Assembly (NCBI GenBank): GCA_902805665.1
Contig: CADCTB010000030.1
Location: 1 to 32,333 of the forward strand
Direction of reading: 5' to 3'
From: an uncultured Acidimicrobiales bacterium
Lineage (GTDB): Bacteria > Actinomycetota > Acidimicrobiia > Acidimicrobiales > AC-14
DNA: 32,333 nucleotides
Shown: one piece after another, positions 1 through 8,325 of the stretch
Numbering within the stretch: position 1 is the stretch's first letter
Layout: each line of letters opens with the position of its first letter
Program-made: the position numbers and the translations under genes
Notes under the pieces: model-generated
Told to the model about the DNA's origin: nothing
Database searches by the model: none
Seen by the model: only the letters and a program-made list of their open reading frames with translations

Positions 1-525
1 CGGAGCGGGACTCGGCGCAGGGACCGGAGCAGCCGGCGGCGCGGGGGGAGGAGCGGCGGCGGCCGGACGCTGGATGCTGGGCGGCGGCGGCAGCCGGCGG
101 GGCGGGGGCGGCTGGCTGGGCGAGCCGGGCTCGGGCTGCTCGCTGGCCGGGCGGCTGGTGATCAGCCGGTGCTGCGGGTCGGCGGGCCGCTCGTAGGGGA
201 CCTCGGCCGGTGCAGGGGCGGGCGGCGCAGTCGCCCGGCCACCAGTGTCGGGCGCTGAAGCGTCGACCGGGCCAGGTCCGGGGCTGGCGGCAACCGGCTC
301 GGCCTTCTTGCCTCGCCGGCCGGGGGCCTCGGGCTCGCTGGGGGAGACATCCCGCCGGAGCCCCTCACGGTCGGCCTTGCGGCGGACGCGATCGGCCTGG
401 GCGTCCTCGATGCTCGAGGAGTGGCTCTTCACCCCGATGCCGAGCGCGATGCAGAGATCGAGCGTCTCTTTGTTGGTGAGCCCCAATTCCCGGCCCAGCT
501 CGTAGACCCTGATCCTCTGTGCCAA
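1..525 (-). CDS. infB: Translation initiation factor IF-2, N-terminal part (cut by window edge)
   Basis: IF-2 is the GTPase that brings initiator tRNA to the 30S subunit and promotes subunit joining. Only about 175 N-terminal residues are present. They open with the IF2_N-type motif (RIRVYELGRELGLTNKE, then ALGIGVKSHSSSIED), a small helical module typical of the family. A Pro/Ala/Gly/Arg-rich linker follows to the window edge; the GTPase domains lie outside. I place the start at a TTG (525-523), which gives the family-like beginning LAQRIRVYEL and has AAAGGA 12 bases upstream. An in-frame GTG at 555 is the alternative, and a stop lies just before it. It is the last visible gene of the rimP-nusA-ylxR-infB operon. 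Identity is secure; the start is less so. Confidence 0.93.
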   Translation of the reverse strand, partial: MAQRIRVYELGRELGLTNKETLDLCIALGIGVKSHSSSIEDAQADRVRRKADREGLRRDVSPSEPEAPGRRGKKAEPVAASPGPGPVDASAPDTGGRATAPPAPAPAEVPYERPADPQHRLITSRPASEQPEPGSPSQPPPPRRLPPPPSIQRPAAAAPPPAPPAAPVPAPSPAP

Positions 526-570
526 CTGGCGAATCCGTCCTTTCCCGGCTCCCACCGGTTACTTCGTTTT

Positions 571-620
571 ATGGCGGCTCTCCGCCGACTGCATCATCTA
601 TGGCGGCACTCCGCCGACTG
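571..620. repeat. 29-bp-period direct repeat of a small hairpin between ylxR and infB
   Basis: A 21-base unit at 571-591 recurs at 600-620 with one mismatch. Each copy holds a perfect 5-bp stem with a 4-base loop: GGCGG-CTCT-CCGCC at 573-586 and GGCGG-CACT-CCGCC at 602-615. A third degenerate remnant (CGCCGACT, 638-645) abuts the ylxR stop. The unit lies in the infB leader, so it may affect processing or translation of infB mRNA. No T-tract follows, so it is not a classic terminator. The repeat is seen directly; any function is inference. Confidence 0.7.
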
Positions 621-644
621 GTACTCCGACGGCTGCGCGCCGAC

Positions 645-911
645 TCAGCTATCTAGTCTCCCACGCTCGGCGAGTATCGTCCGGACCTCGTCCAGCGCGT
701 GGCCGTGAACGGTGGTCCGCAGCGCCCGGTCGAAGGCCTTGCGGCGCTCGGCGGCGTCGACGCACGCCGGCGATCCGGCGCAGACCCACGCGCCCCGTCC
801 TGGTCGGGTCCGGCCGACGGCGAGCCCGCCGCCGGGCTGGGCCACCACCCGGACCAACTCGTCCGGGGACGCCACCCGCCGGCAGCCGACGCAGGTTCGC
901 AGCGGCGCTAT
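645..911 (-). CDS. ylxR: YlxR family (DUF448) nucleic-acid-binding protein
   Basis: This small basic protein is conserved between nusA and infB in many bacteria and is thought to bind RNA or nucleoid DNA. The family hallmark is visible: RTCVGCRR at the N-terminus, then DELVRVV and the GRGAWVC motif, with a C-terminal AFDRAL stretch. Length is about 88 residues, normal for the family. No ATG, GTG or TTG lies upstream of RTCVGCR before the frame leaves nusA homology. The candidate starts are ATA at 911, whose ATAG overlaps the nusA stop and has GAGGAG 8 bases upstream, or CTG at 902. A GTG at 875 would delete the conserved cysteine motif. I annotate from the ATA as the longest family-consistent reading. 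The exact start is doubtful; identity is firm. Confidence 0.82.
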   Translation of the reverse strand: MAPLRTCVGCRRVASPDELVRVVAQPGGGLAVGRTRPGRGAWVCAGSPACVDAAERRKAFDRALRTTVHGHALDEVRTILAERGRLDS

Positions 912-2137
912 GCGGAGGTCTCCTCGGGTTGGGACGACGGGTCGGTGCCGGCCTGCGCGGTGCCGGCCTGCTCGGCGGCCGGCGCGGTGCCGGCCTGCTC
1001 ACCTGCCGGTGGGGTCGCACCGTCGGCCTCGGCCGGGGTGGCGTACTGCTCGGCGGACACGCCCTCGCCGCCCTCGGCCGGCTGCCAGACCATCTCGCCG
1101 GCCTCGTTGGTGAGCCACTCGCCCTCGGCCCACTCCTCGCCGGCGTACCCGGCTTCCTCCTCGGCCAGCTGGCTCTCGCTCTTGATGTCGACCCGCCAGC
1201 CGGTGAGCCGGGCGGCCAGGCGGGCGTTCTGGCCCTCCTTGCCGATGGCCAGCGACAGCTGGTAGTCGGGGACGATCACCTCGGCCGTGCCGGTCTCCTC
1301 GTCGATCCGGACCTCCTTGACCCGCGCCGGCGACAGGGCCTTCATCACGAACTCCGACGGGTCCTCGGAGAAGGGGACGATGTCGACCTTCTCCCCCCGC
1401 AGCTCGTTGACCACCATGCGCACGCGGGCGCCCCGGGCGCCGACGCAGGCGCCGACCGGGTCGACGTTGTGGTCGTTGGACCACACCGCGATCTTGGTGC
1501 GGTGCCCCGGCTCCCGGGCCACGGCCTTGAGCTCGACCACGCCGTCGGCGATCTCCGGGACCTCCAGGACGAACAGCTGCTTGATCAGACCGGGGTGGGT
1601 GCGGCTGACGACGATCTGCGGGCCCTTCGTGGTCTTGCGCACCTCGACGATGTAGGCCTTGAGCCGGGCGCCGTGCTCGTAGCGCTCGTAGGGCACCTGC
1701 TCCGCCTGGGGCAGCAGGGCCTCGACCCGGCCGAGGTCCAGCAGGGTGTAGCGCTGGTCGTTCTGCTGGATGATGCCGGTGACGATGTCGCCCTCGCGGC
1801 CGGCGTACTCCTCGTACTTCATCTCCCGCTCGGCCTCGCGGATGCGCTGGAGGATCACCTGCTTGGCCGTCTGGGCTGCGATGCGCCCGAAGTCGTCAGG
1901 GGTGTCCTCCCACTCACGGACGACGTTCCCGTCGTCGTCGAGCTCCTGGGCGTAGACGTGCATCTCCCCGGTGTCGGGGTCGATGGTGACGAAGGCCTCC
2001 TCGGCCGCCTTGGGCATGCGCTTGTAGGCGGAGACCAGGGCGTTGGCCAGGGCCTCGAGCAGGGTGTCGACGGAGACGCCCTTCTCCCGCTCGATGACCT
2101 GGAGGGCTTCCATGAGCTCGAAATTCGCTGCAGTCAT
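908..2137 (-). CDS. nusA: Transcription termination/antitermination factor NusA
   Basis: NusA binds RNA polymerase and nascent RNA to control pausing, termination and antitermination. The 409-residue protein starts [12 protein letters not shown] and carries the N-terminal polymerase-binding domain (about 1-125). An S1 domain follows (about 130-200, with [11 protein letters not shown]), then two KH domains including [14 protein letters not shown] and [15 protein letters not shown]. The last 60 or so residues form an acidic, Ala/Glu/Thr-rich tail containing repeated AGTA units; such tails vary in actinobacteria. Its ATG overlaps the rimP stop as ATGA (2134-2137), implying translational coupling. 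Its stop TAG lies within the probable ylxR start ATAG. Confidence 0.97.
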   Translation of the reverse strand: MTAANFELMEALQVIEREKGVSVDTLLEALANALVSAYKRMPKAAEEAFVTIDPDTGEMHVYAQELDDDGNVVREWEDTPDDFGRIAAQTAKQVILQRIREAEREMKYEEYAGREGDIVTGIIQQNDQRYTLLDLGRVEALLPQAEQVPYERYEHGARLKAYIVEVRKTTKGPQIVVSRTHPGLIKQLFVLEVPEIADGVVELKAVAREPGHRTKIAVWSNDHNVDPVGACVGARGARVRMVVNELRGEKVDIVPFSEDPSEFVMKALSPARVKEVRIDEETGTAEVIVPDYQLSLAIGKEGQNARLAARLTGWRVDIKSESQLAEEEAGYAGEEWAEGEWLTNEAGEMVWQPAEGGEGVSAEQYATPAEADGATPPAGEQAGTAPAAEQAGTAQAGTDPSSQPEETSA

Positions 2138-2625
2138 GATGCTCGTCCGATCTTCTTCTTGGCCTGCGTCTTCTTCGCGCCCGTCTGCCAGACGAACACG
2201 GTGTGGGCTCGTTCGATGTCGCCGTAGGGCAGGCGCCGGCCGGCGACGACCACGCCCTCCTCGTCGGCGGTCTCCAGCACGCCGTCGACCCTTCGCTCCC
2301 CTTCCGTGCCGGGGCGGGTCTTGACCGCCACCTGGGTGCCGACGAAACGTCGGAAGTGCTCGGGCGTGCGCAGCGAGCGCTCGATGCCCGGGCTGGACAC
2401 CTCCAGCGTCGTGCGGTCGCCGATGAGGTCGGTGCTGTCGAGCAGGTCGGAGACGATCCGGGTGGCCGCGGTCACGCCCTCGAGGTCGACACCGCCCGCC
2501 AGCAGGTCCACGGTCACCCGCAGGACGCTCGCCTGGCGCTCGACGTCGACCAGCTCGAAACCGGCGGCGGTGAGAGAAGGCTCGACCACTTCGCGGACGC
2601 GTTCGTGCTCCGGCCGGTCGGTCAT
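2134..2625 (-). CDS. rimP: Ribosome maturation factor RimP
   Basis: RimP is needed for late 30S subunit assembly in the cytoplasm. The 163-residue protein begins MTDRPEHERVREVVEPSL and contains GFELVDVE in the N-terminal domain, then the family signature VSSPGIERSLRTPEHF, and an SH3-like C-terminal domain. Length is normal. The ATG at 2625 follows AAAGGAGGG at good spacing, which decides the start over in-frame codons further upstream. It is the first gene of the operon with nusA, ylxR and infB. A hairpin followed by a T-rich tract lies between a likely promoter and the gene, so expression may be attenuated. Confidence 0.95.
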   Translation of the reverse strand: MTDRPEHERVREVVEPSLTAAGFELVDVERQASVLRVTVDLLAGGVDLEGVTAATRIVSDLLDSTDLIGDRTTLEVSSPGIERSLRTPEHFRRFVGTQVAVKTRPGTEGERRVDGVLETADEEGVVVAGRRLPYGDIERAHTVFVWQTGAKKTQAKKKIGRAS

Positions 2626-2645
2626 TCTTCTCCCTCCTTTGCTGG

Positions 2646-2675
2646 GCAAACAAAAGCGTGGGCCCTGCCCACGCT
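2646..2675 (-). terminator. Terminator-like hairpin in the rimP leader (possible attenuator)
   Basis: On the minus strand a 9-bp perfect stem with a 3-base loop (2675-2655) is followed by TTTTGTTTG (2654-2646). This is the shape of an intrinsic terminator, placed about 20-50 bases upstream of the rimP start. Leader terminators before rimP-nusA operons are known in other bacteria and fit autoregulation by NusA. Structure is seen; the regulatory role is inferred. Confidence 0.6.
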
Positions 2676-2712
2676 CGGTCACCACCCAATGTCGACGACA
2701 GATTCAGCGGAC

Positions 2713-2718
2713 AGCATA
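2713..2718 (-). promoter_or_regulatory. Possible -10 box for rimP operon
   Basis: TATGCT on the minus strand lies about 40 bases upstream of the leader hairpin. A clear -35 element at the right spacing is missing (a TTGCCG-like element is only about 13 bases away), so this is a weak call. Confidence 0.25.
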
Positions 2719-2817
2719 GCGCCAGACATGGCGGCAAAAGGGCTCAGCGCCCGCGCCGCCCGCCTGGCAGGCGGATGCGGCCTGGCGTTCATCCGTGTGC
2801 GGTCTGCGCCCTCTGTC

Positions 2818-2823
2818 TATGAT
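2818..2823 (+). promoter_or_regulatory. Possible -10 box for the beta-helix gene
   Basis: TATGAT, preceded by TGTC, lies 50 bases upstream of the beta-helix start codon and matches a vegetative -10 element. No convincing -35 element is visible. Confidence 0.35.
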
Positions 2824-2873
2824 GCCTTCCGGCGCGCGCGGCACACCAGGCGCCGATTCCGAAAGGCGGGGCA

Positions 2874-3857
2874 ATGAACCTCTACCGGCGCACCCTCATC
2901 TACTCGTCCGCTCTGGCCCTGGTCGCCACCACGCTGGTCGTGGGCGCCGGTCCGGCCTCTGCGGCCCACGTGGCCTGCGGCCAGACCATCACGGTCAGCA
3001 CCACGCTCGACAGCGACGTGGGCCCGTGCTCGACCGGTCTCACCATCGGGGCCAACAACGTCACGCTCGACCTGAACGGCTTCACCCTGAGCGGCACACC
3101 GGCCACGGGAGACGGCCCAGGCGTGGACATCACCGGTCGCACCGGCGTCACGGTGAGGAACGGCACCATCACCCAGTTCGACGCAGGAGTTGCGATCACC
3201 GGCGGCTCCGGCAACACCGTCACCTACCTGCGGCTGCTCGACAACCGCGGCAGCACGGCCACCGACTTCGGCGACGGCGTGGCCGTCTTCAACAGCACCG
3301 GCAACACGATCAGCTACAACCAGGTTCGCAACAACGGCCCCTACAGCGGCATCTCCCTGATCAGGTCGTCGAACAACCTCATCGAGCACAACCAGATCAC
3401 CGGCAACAACATGGCCACCAACAACACGTCCGGCATCCGGGTGGAGAATGTGGGCACCGCGGCGTCGAACGCCAACACCATCCGGTACAACCTGGTGCAG
3501 GGCAGTGGGCTCGACGGTATCCAGCTGTTCGCCCGGGCGAGCGACAACAGGGTCCACAACAACTCGGTCCTGCAGAACAACCGGGACGGGATCACCGCTT
3601 TCGCCGGCGCCAGCCGCAACATCATCGAGGACAACCAGACCCGCTTCAACGGGTTCGGCCCGATCCCCGGCAACGGGATCTTCATCCGCAGCGCAGTGGG
3701 GACCGTTCCGGCTCCGGCGAACAACATCATCCGGCGCAACGTGTCCACCAACAACGCGGTGTTGGACCTGCGGGACGGCACGCCCAACTGCGGCACCAAC
3801 GTGTGGTCGGCCAACCAGGGGAACACCGGAACCCCACCCTGCGTCTTCAACCCGTAG
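2874..3857 (+). CDS. Secreted right-handed parallel beta-helix protein
   Basis: The 327-residue protein starts with a Sec signal peptide: basic MNLYRR, a hydrophobic core, and a cleavage site near ASA-AH at about residue 33. The mature part is built of repeated rungs rich in NN, NxI and GI motifs (for example NNVTLDLNGF, GNTISYNQVRNN, SNNLIEHNQI, RNIIEDNQT). This is the pattern of NosD/pectate-lyase-like right-handed beta-helices. Two cysteines near the N-terminus and two near the C-terminus could cap the helix with disulfides. No catalytic lyase motif is evident, so it may bind or cleave polysaccharide, or be structural. AAAGG precedes the ATG. The ABC pair begins 49 bases downstream on the same strand, so co-transcription is possible. 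Confidence 0.82.
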   Translation: MNLYRRTLIYSSALALVATTLVVGAGPASAAHVACGQTITVSTTLDSDVGPCSTGLTIGANNVTLDLNGFTLSGTPATGDGPGVDITGRTGVTVRNGTITQFDAGVAITGGSGNTVTYLRLLDNRGSTATDFGDGVAVFNSTGNTISYNQVRNNGPYSGISLIRSSNNLIEHNQITGNNMATNNTSGIRVENVGTAASNANTIRYNLVQGSGLDGIQLFARASDNRVHNNSVLQNNRDGITAFAGASRNIIEDNQTRFNGFGPIPGNGIFIRSAVGTVPAPANNIIRRNVSTNNAVLDLRDGTPNCGTNVWSANQGNTGTPPCVFNP

Positions 3858-3906
3858 TCCCGGCAGTGCCGGAGGCTGACCACCGGCGCTAAGGCATGCT
3901 GGTCGG

Positions 3907-5745
3907 ATGGACCAACCCACGTCCCGGGAGGAGCTCGTCGCCACCCTCCGGGGCGTGGTGCTGGTGGCCCGGTCCGCACCGGTCCTCGCCGCCGCCCTGC
4001 TGACGACGACGGTGGTTTCGGGAGGCGCACCGGCCCTGGCCGTGGCCGGGACCGGCCGCTTCCTGGCCCAGCTTCCCGAGGCCGTCCGGCTGGGCAGCGG
4101 CTCCGCACCCGGGCGTGAGGTGCGCTCGGCCCTGTTGCTCATCGGCGCCGCCGTCTTCGTGAGCCAGGTGGTCGGGCCGATCCAGCAGGCGGTCCTCTTC
4201 GGCCTGCAGCGGAAGTTCGAGGCCTACCTGTCCCGGCGGTTGATGTCGGCCACGGTCGCGCTGCCGGGGCTCGCCTACTTCGAGGATCCGGAGTTCCGGG
4301 ACGAGCTGGCGGTGGCCCACTGGATCGGGTTCGGGCCGGTCCACACCCTGCAGTTCCTCACCCAGGTCTTCCAGCAGCTGTCCCAGCTCCTGGCCATGGC
4401 CGCCGTCGCCGCCACCTACGCGGGCTGGGTGCCGGTGCTCGTCGTGCTGTCGGCCCTTCCCGGCGGCTTGGCGTCGTGGCGGCTGGAGTCGATCACCGGG
4501 ATGGCCCGCTGGCGCCGGTCCGAGGAGACCCGCCGGGCCGACTACTACCGCAACCTGGCCCTCCAGCTGGAGTCCGGCAAAGAGCTGCGCATCTTCTCGC
4601 TCCGGGAGTGGGCCCGGGCCCGCCAGGCCCGTCACTGGCTGGCCGGGATCACCGAGGTGTTCACCTTGCGCCGCAAGGGCTTGGGTGCGGTGCTGTGGCT
4701 CCACGTCCTTGCCGTCATAGGGCTGGCCGTCGCCTACGTGGCCATGCTGCGCAGCACCATCGACGGCGGCACCTCGGTGGGCCGGTTCACCGCCGCCTCG
4801 ATCGCCGCGGTGGGCCTCTCGACCACGGTCGTGGCCCTGTTCCGCGAGGCGGCCCGGGCCCGCCGCAGCAGCTTCTACCTGCCTTCGGCGATCCGGGTGC
4901 TGGGCCTGGCCAAGGCCGACCCCCGGCTGGAGATCGGCGGCTCGATGCCGGCCCGTCAGGAGGCCCGCACCGGCATCCGCTTCGAGGGGGTGAGCTTCGT
5001 CTATCCGGGCACCGAGCGGAGGGTCCTCGACCGGCTCGACCTCGACATCGAGGCCGGCACCTCGGTGGCCCTCGTCGGCGAGAACGGCGCCGGCAAGACG
5101 ACGCTGATCAAGCTCCTGTGCCGCTTCTACGACCCCACCGAGGGCCGGATCACCGTCGACGGGGTCGACATCCGGGAGCTGGAGCTCGACGACTACCGCA
5201 CCCGCCTGGCGGTGATCTTCCAGGACTTCGTCCACTACCACCTGGCCGCCCGCGACAACGTGGGCTTCGGCGCGCTCGGGTCTGCCGGGGACGACCACAT
5301 GCTGCGAGAGGCCGCGGCCCGGGTGGGGATCCTCGAACAGCTCGACGAGCTGCCCGACGGCTGGGACACCCCTTTGGCCCGCGAGTTCGGCGGGGTCGAC
5401 CTGTCGGGGGGCGAGTGGCAGCGGGTGGCTCTGGCCCGGGCGATGATGGCCCAGATCGGCCGCGACGCCGACCTGCTCGTGCTCGACGAGCCGACCGCCA
5501 GCCTCGACGTCCGGGTGGAGAACGAGCTGTACGGCCACTTCGCCGACCTGAGCCGGGGCCGGACCACCCTGCTGGTGTCCCACCGGTTCTCGACGGTGCG
5601 CATGGCCGGGCGCATCGTCCTGCTCGCCGGAGGCCGGGTGGTCGAGGACGGAAGCCATGCCGACCTGGTCGCCGCCGGAGGTCGCTATGCCGAGCTCTAC
5701 GAGGTCCAGGCCTCCCATTACCGCCTGACCGGGACCCTCGAATGA
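3907..5745 (+). CDS. ABC transporter, fused permease/ATPase, subunit 1
   Basis: This is a 612-residue half-transporter of the exporter type: an N-terminal transmembrane domain (about 20-330) and a C-terminal nucleotide-binding domain. The ATPase motifs are complete: Walker A GENGAGKT (391-398), Q-loop IFQDF, signature LSGGE (about 499-503), Walker B LLVLDEP with D527/E528, and switch histidine H559. Exporters with this layout move peptides, lipids or antibiotics; the substrate here is unknown. Its TGA overlaps the ATG of the next gene (ATGA, 5742-5745), and the two proteins are similar in length and sequence, so they probably form a heterodimer. No strong Shine-Dalgarno precedes the start. 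Confidence 0.93.
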   Translation: MDQPTSREELVATLRGVVLVARSAPVLAAALLTTTVVSGGAPALAVAGTGRFLAQLPEAVRLGSGSAPGREVRSALLLIGAAVFVSQVVGPIQQAVLFGLQRKFEAYLSRRLMSATVALPGLAYFEDPEFRDELAVAHWIGFGPVHTLQFLTQVFQQLSQLLAMAAVAATYAGWVPVLVVLSALPGGLASWRLESITGMARWRRSEETRRADYYRNLALQLESGKELRIFSLREWARARQARHWLAGITEVFTLRRKGLGAVLWLHVLAVIGLAVAYVAMLRSTIDGGTSVGRFTAASIAAVGLSTTVVALFREAARARRSSFYLPSAIRVLGLAKADPRLEIGGSMPARQEARTGIRFEGVSFVYPGTERRVLDRLDLDIEAGTSVALVGENGAGKTTLIKLLCRFYDPTEGRITVDGVDIRELELDDYRTRLAVIFQDFVHYHLAARDNVGFGALGSAGDDHMLREAAARVGILEQLDELPDGWDTPLAREFGGVDLSGGEWQRVALARAMMAQIGRDADLLVLDEPTASLDVRVENELYGHFADLSRGRTTLLVSHRFSTVRMAGRIVLLAGGRVVEDGSHADLVAAGGRYAELYEVQASHYRLTGTLE

Positions 5746-7580
5746 GCCCGCCTCGCGCCACCCCCATCACACCGGAACGGCCGGTCTCCGGCGCCTTCGG
5801 CCGGTCCATGCGGGTCTACCGGGTCATCCTCGGCCTGGCCTTCGAAGCGGCCCGCGGGAAGGCGGTGGCCCTCTTCGCGTTCGCGGCCGTGTTCGGGATG
5901 TTCGGGGCCATCACCGGCCTGGTCACCAAGCTGGTGGTCGACGCCCTGTCGGGAGGCGACCCCGGGCGGGCCATGGCCATCGGCGTCGGGTACCTCTTGC
6001 TTGTCGGTGCCACCGGGCTGGTCGACGACGTCGCCGCCCTGCTCCAGTCCGACCTCGGCGAGCGGACCAGCCACGCCGTCGAGCAGAAGCTGATGACCGT
6101 TTCCTCGGCCGCGGCCGGCCTCGAGCACCTGGAGCGGCCCGAGTACGCCGACAAGGTGAAGCTGGTCCGGGATCGCAGCTTCATCCCCTACTTCGCCTTC
6201 ACCAACCTCAACTCGTTCTCCTCGATCTTCTTCGGCCTGGTTGCCGCGGTGGTGCTGCTCGGCTTCGTCCACCCACTGCTCAGCGTGCTTCCGGTGGTGG
6301 TGGCCCCCGGGGTGGTCGTGCAGTTCAAGAACTATCGGAAGCACTTCGTCCGCCACGACGCCACCGCCCTCGACGAGCGCCTGGCCCGCCACTATCTGGA
6401 GCTGGCCACCGAGCCGGCGGCCGCCAAGGAGATCCGGTTGTTCGGGCTCGGCCCGCACCTGATCGAGCGCCACCGCAAGATCACCGACGCGTACAACGGG
6501 ATGCTCTTCCGCGACCAGCTGCACCGGTCCTGGGCCGGGGTGGCCGCCGGCGCGCTGTACGGGGCCGCGCTGGCGGGCGCCATCGCCTTCGTCGGCTGGC
6601 TGGCCCTCGACCGGCGGGCGACGTTGGGCGACGTCGCCCTGGTGGTCCAGGTGGCCCGGATGGCGATCGGCCAGGTCCAGAGCGCGGCCCGCCAGGCCGC
6701 GTGGCTGGCTGAGCTGTCCTTCGTGGGCGAGCGCTATCTGTGGCTGTTGGACTACCGCCCCACCGTGGCGGTGAAGCCGGCCGCCGAGGCCGCCCCAGTC
6801 CCCGACCGCGTCGAGCAGGGCATCGCCTTCGACCATGTGTCCTTCACCTATCCCGGCACCGACGAGCCGGTGCTCACCGACATCTCGCTGTTCCTACCGG
6901 CCGGCACCACCGTCGCACTGGTCGGGGAGAACGGGGCGGGCAAGACCAGCCTGGTCAAGCTCCTCTGCCGCTTCTACGACCCCACCGAGGGCCGGATCAC
7001 CGTCGACGGCACCGACCTGCGCGACCTCGACCTCGACGCATGGCGGGCCCGAACCGGCGCCGCCTTCCAGGACTTCGTGCACTTCCAGCTGGTGGCCAGC
7101 GAGGCCGTCGGCGTCGGAGACCTTCCGGCCATCGACGACCTCGAGCGGGTGGGGGCCTCCGCCCGCCAGGCCGGCGCCGACCGGGTGATCGACCGCCTGC
7201 CCGACGGCCTGGACACCCAGCTCGGGCGCTGGTTCGAAGGCGGCGTCGACCTGTCCGAGGGTGAATGGCAGCGGGTCGCTCTGGCCCGGGGCCTCATGCG
7301 GCCGTCGCCCGCGCTGCTGGTCCTCGACGAGCCCACGGCCAGCCTCGACCCCCGGGCCGAGCACGAGGTCTTCGCCACCTTCGCGGCCATGACGCGCCGC
7401 AAGGGGGGTGACAGCCCCATCACCGTCCTCGTGTCGCACCGGTTCTCGACGGTGCGCATGGCCGATGTGATCGTGGTCCTCCACGACGGCCGCATCGAGG
7501 AGCAGGGCTCGCACGACGACCTCCTGGCCACCGGCGGCCGCTACGCCGAGCTGTTCCGCCTGCAGGCCTCCCGGTACTAG
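5742..7580 (+). CDS. ABC transporter, fused permease/ATPase, subunit 2
   Basis: This 612-residue half-transporter is paralogous to its upstream neighbour. It has a hydrophobic N-terminal domain (first helix about 25-50, ALFAFAAVFGMFG) and a C-terminal ATPase. Walker A is GENGAGKT (395-402, K401), the Q-loop is AFQDFVHF, Walker B is LLVLDEP with D529/E530, and H566 is the switch histidine. The signature is LSEGE (504-508) instead of LSGGE, a change also seen in asymmetric heterodimeric exporters. The true start is the ATG at 5742; the reading frame is open far upstream only as an overlap with subunit 1. No immunity or peptide-precursor gene is recognisable nearby, so the cargo stays unknown. 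Confidence 0.93.
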   Translation: MSPPRATPITPERPVSGAFGRSMRVYRVILGLAFEAARGKAVALFAFAAVFGMFGAITGLVTKLVVDALSGGDPGRAMAIGVGYLLLVGATGLVDDVAALLQSDLGERTSHAVEQKLMTVSSAAAGLEHLERPEYADKVKLVRDRSFIPYFAFTNLNSFSSIFFGLVAAVVLLGFVHPLLSVLPVVVAPGVVVQFKNYRKHFVRHDATALDERLARHYLELATEPAAAKEIRLFGLGPHLIERHRKITDAYNGMLFRDQLHRSWAGVAAGALYGAALAGAIAFVGWLALDRRATLGDVALVVQVARMAIGQVQSAARQAAWLAELSFVGERYLWLLDYRPTVAVKPAAEAAPVPDRVEQGIAFDHVSFTYPGTDEPVLTDISLFLPAGTTVALVGENGAGKTSLVKLLCRFYDPTEGRITVDGTDLRDLDLDAWRARTGAAFQDFVHFQLVASEAVGVGDLPAIDDLERVGASARQAGADRVIDRLPDGLDTQLGRWFEGGVDLSEGEWQRVALARGLMRPSPALLVLDEPTASLDPRAEHEVFATFAAMTRRKGGDSPITVLVSHRFSTVRMADVIVVLHDGRIEEQGSHDDLLATGGRYAELFRLQASRY

Positions 7581-7697
7581 CGCCAGTTCGAACCGGTGAC
7601 GAAACGCGTCGCCCTGACGACCTCAGGTGTCGCCGGTTGCCGAGAAGCCTCAAGTCGGCGGGCCCGGGAGCCCGGCGTCATGGGGCAGGATCCTCCC

Positions 7698-8312
7698 GTG
7701 AGCACCCCCGTCTACCTCGAGGTCGGATCCAAGAAGGTCTTCGCCTGCTCGCTCGACTGGCCGGGCTGGTGCCGGTCGGCCAAGACCGAGGAGCAGGCGC
7801 TGGAGTCGCTCGCGGCCTACGCGGAGCGGTACCGGCCGGTGGCTGACGAGGCCGGCGTGCGCTTCCCGAAGTCCGTGGCCCGCGACTTCGACGTGGTGGA
7901 GCACGTGAAAGGCGACAGCGGCACCGAGTTCGGCATCCCCCACGTGCCCGCCGGTGCCGACGCCACCCCGCTCACCAAGGCCCAGGCCGAGCGCCTGGCC
8001 ACGCTGGTCCAAGCGGCGTGGACGGTCTTCGACCGGGTGGCGGCCTCGGCCCCCGCCGAGCTGCGGAAGGGCCCTCGGGGCGGTGGTCGCGATCGCGACA
8101 AGATCGTGGCCCACGTGCTCGACGCCGAGAAGGGGTACTTCAGCATGGTCGGCGTGAAGGACGGGCGCGACGCCTTCCTCGACGCCCTCGGGGCCGCCCG
8201 CCAACCCCAGCCCGAACTGACAAAGAAGAGCTGGCCGTGGCGGTACACGGCCCGGCGGGTGGCCTGGCACGCCCTGGACCACGCGTGGGAGATGGAGGAC
8301 CGCGCCGAGTAG
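7698..8312 (+). CDS. Conserved protein of unknown function with a DinB-like C-terminus
   Basis: The 204-residue cytoplasmic protein starts at GTG 7698 (VSTPVYLEVG), which has AGGA 7 bases upstream; an ATG at 7680 would add six residues. The N-terminal third (VFACSLDWPGWCR, then EEQALESLAAYAERY) resembles a small sheet domain like those of HicB-type proteins. The C-terminal half has helices with DKIVAHVLDAEKGY and ARRVAWHALDHAWEMEDR, recalling DinB/YfiT-like four-helix metal-binding folds. Both resemblances are from visual pattern only. I do not know its function. It lies 117 bases after the ABC pair, and that gap holds nothing recognisable. Confidence 0.72.
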   Translation: MSTPVYLEVGSKKVFACSLDWPGWCRSAKTEEQALESLAAYAERYRPVADEAGVRFPKSVARDFDVVEHVKGDSGTEFGIPHVPAGADATPLTKAQAERLATLVQAAWTVFDRVAASAPAELRKGPRGGGRDRDKIVAHVLDAEKGYFSMVGVKDGRDAFLDALGAARQPQPELTKKSWPWRYTARRVAWHALDHAWEMEDRAE

Positions 8313-8325
8313 CCGCGACCGCGGG

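Noticed and set aside
929-2227. 432-codon open frame on the plus strand across nusA
   Set aside because: It is antisense to nusA, rich in Leu/Gly/Asp/Val from GC-biased third positions, with no domain or RBS.
3860-3872. CCGGC-AGT-GCCGG hairpin after the beta-helix gene as a terminator
   Set aside because: Only 5 bp with no T-tract; such stems arise often by chance in this GC-rich sequence.
3889-5718. 609-codon open frame on the minus strand across the first ABC gene
   Set aside because: Shadow of a high-GC gene; composition is His/Gly/Gln/Asp-rich and no motif is present, while the plus strand has complete ABC motifs.
4476-5741. Reading frame extending the second ABC protein to 1034 residues
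   Set aside because: The added part is Arg/Pro/Gly-rich frame-shifted sequence inside subunit 1; homology begins at the ATG at 5742.
7580-7610. tRNA T-loop-like GTTCGAACC after the ABC pair, as a possible tRNA remnant or attachment site
   Set aside because: The flanking bases do not form a 5-bp T-stem and no acceptor or anticodon arm can be drawn.
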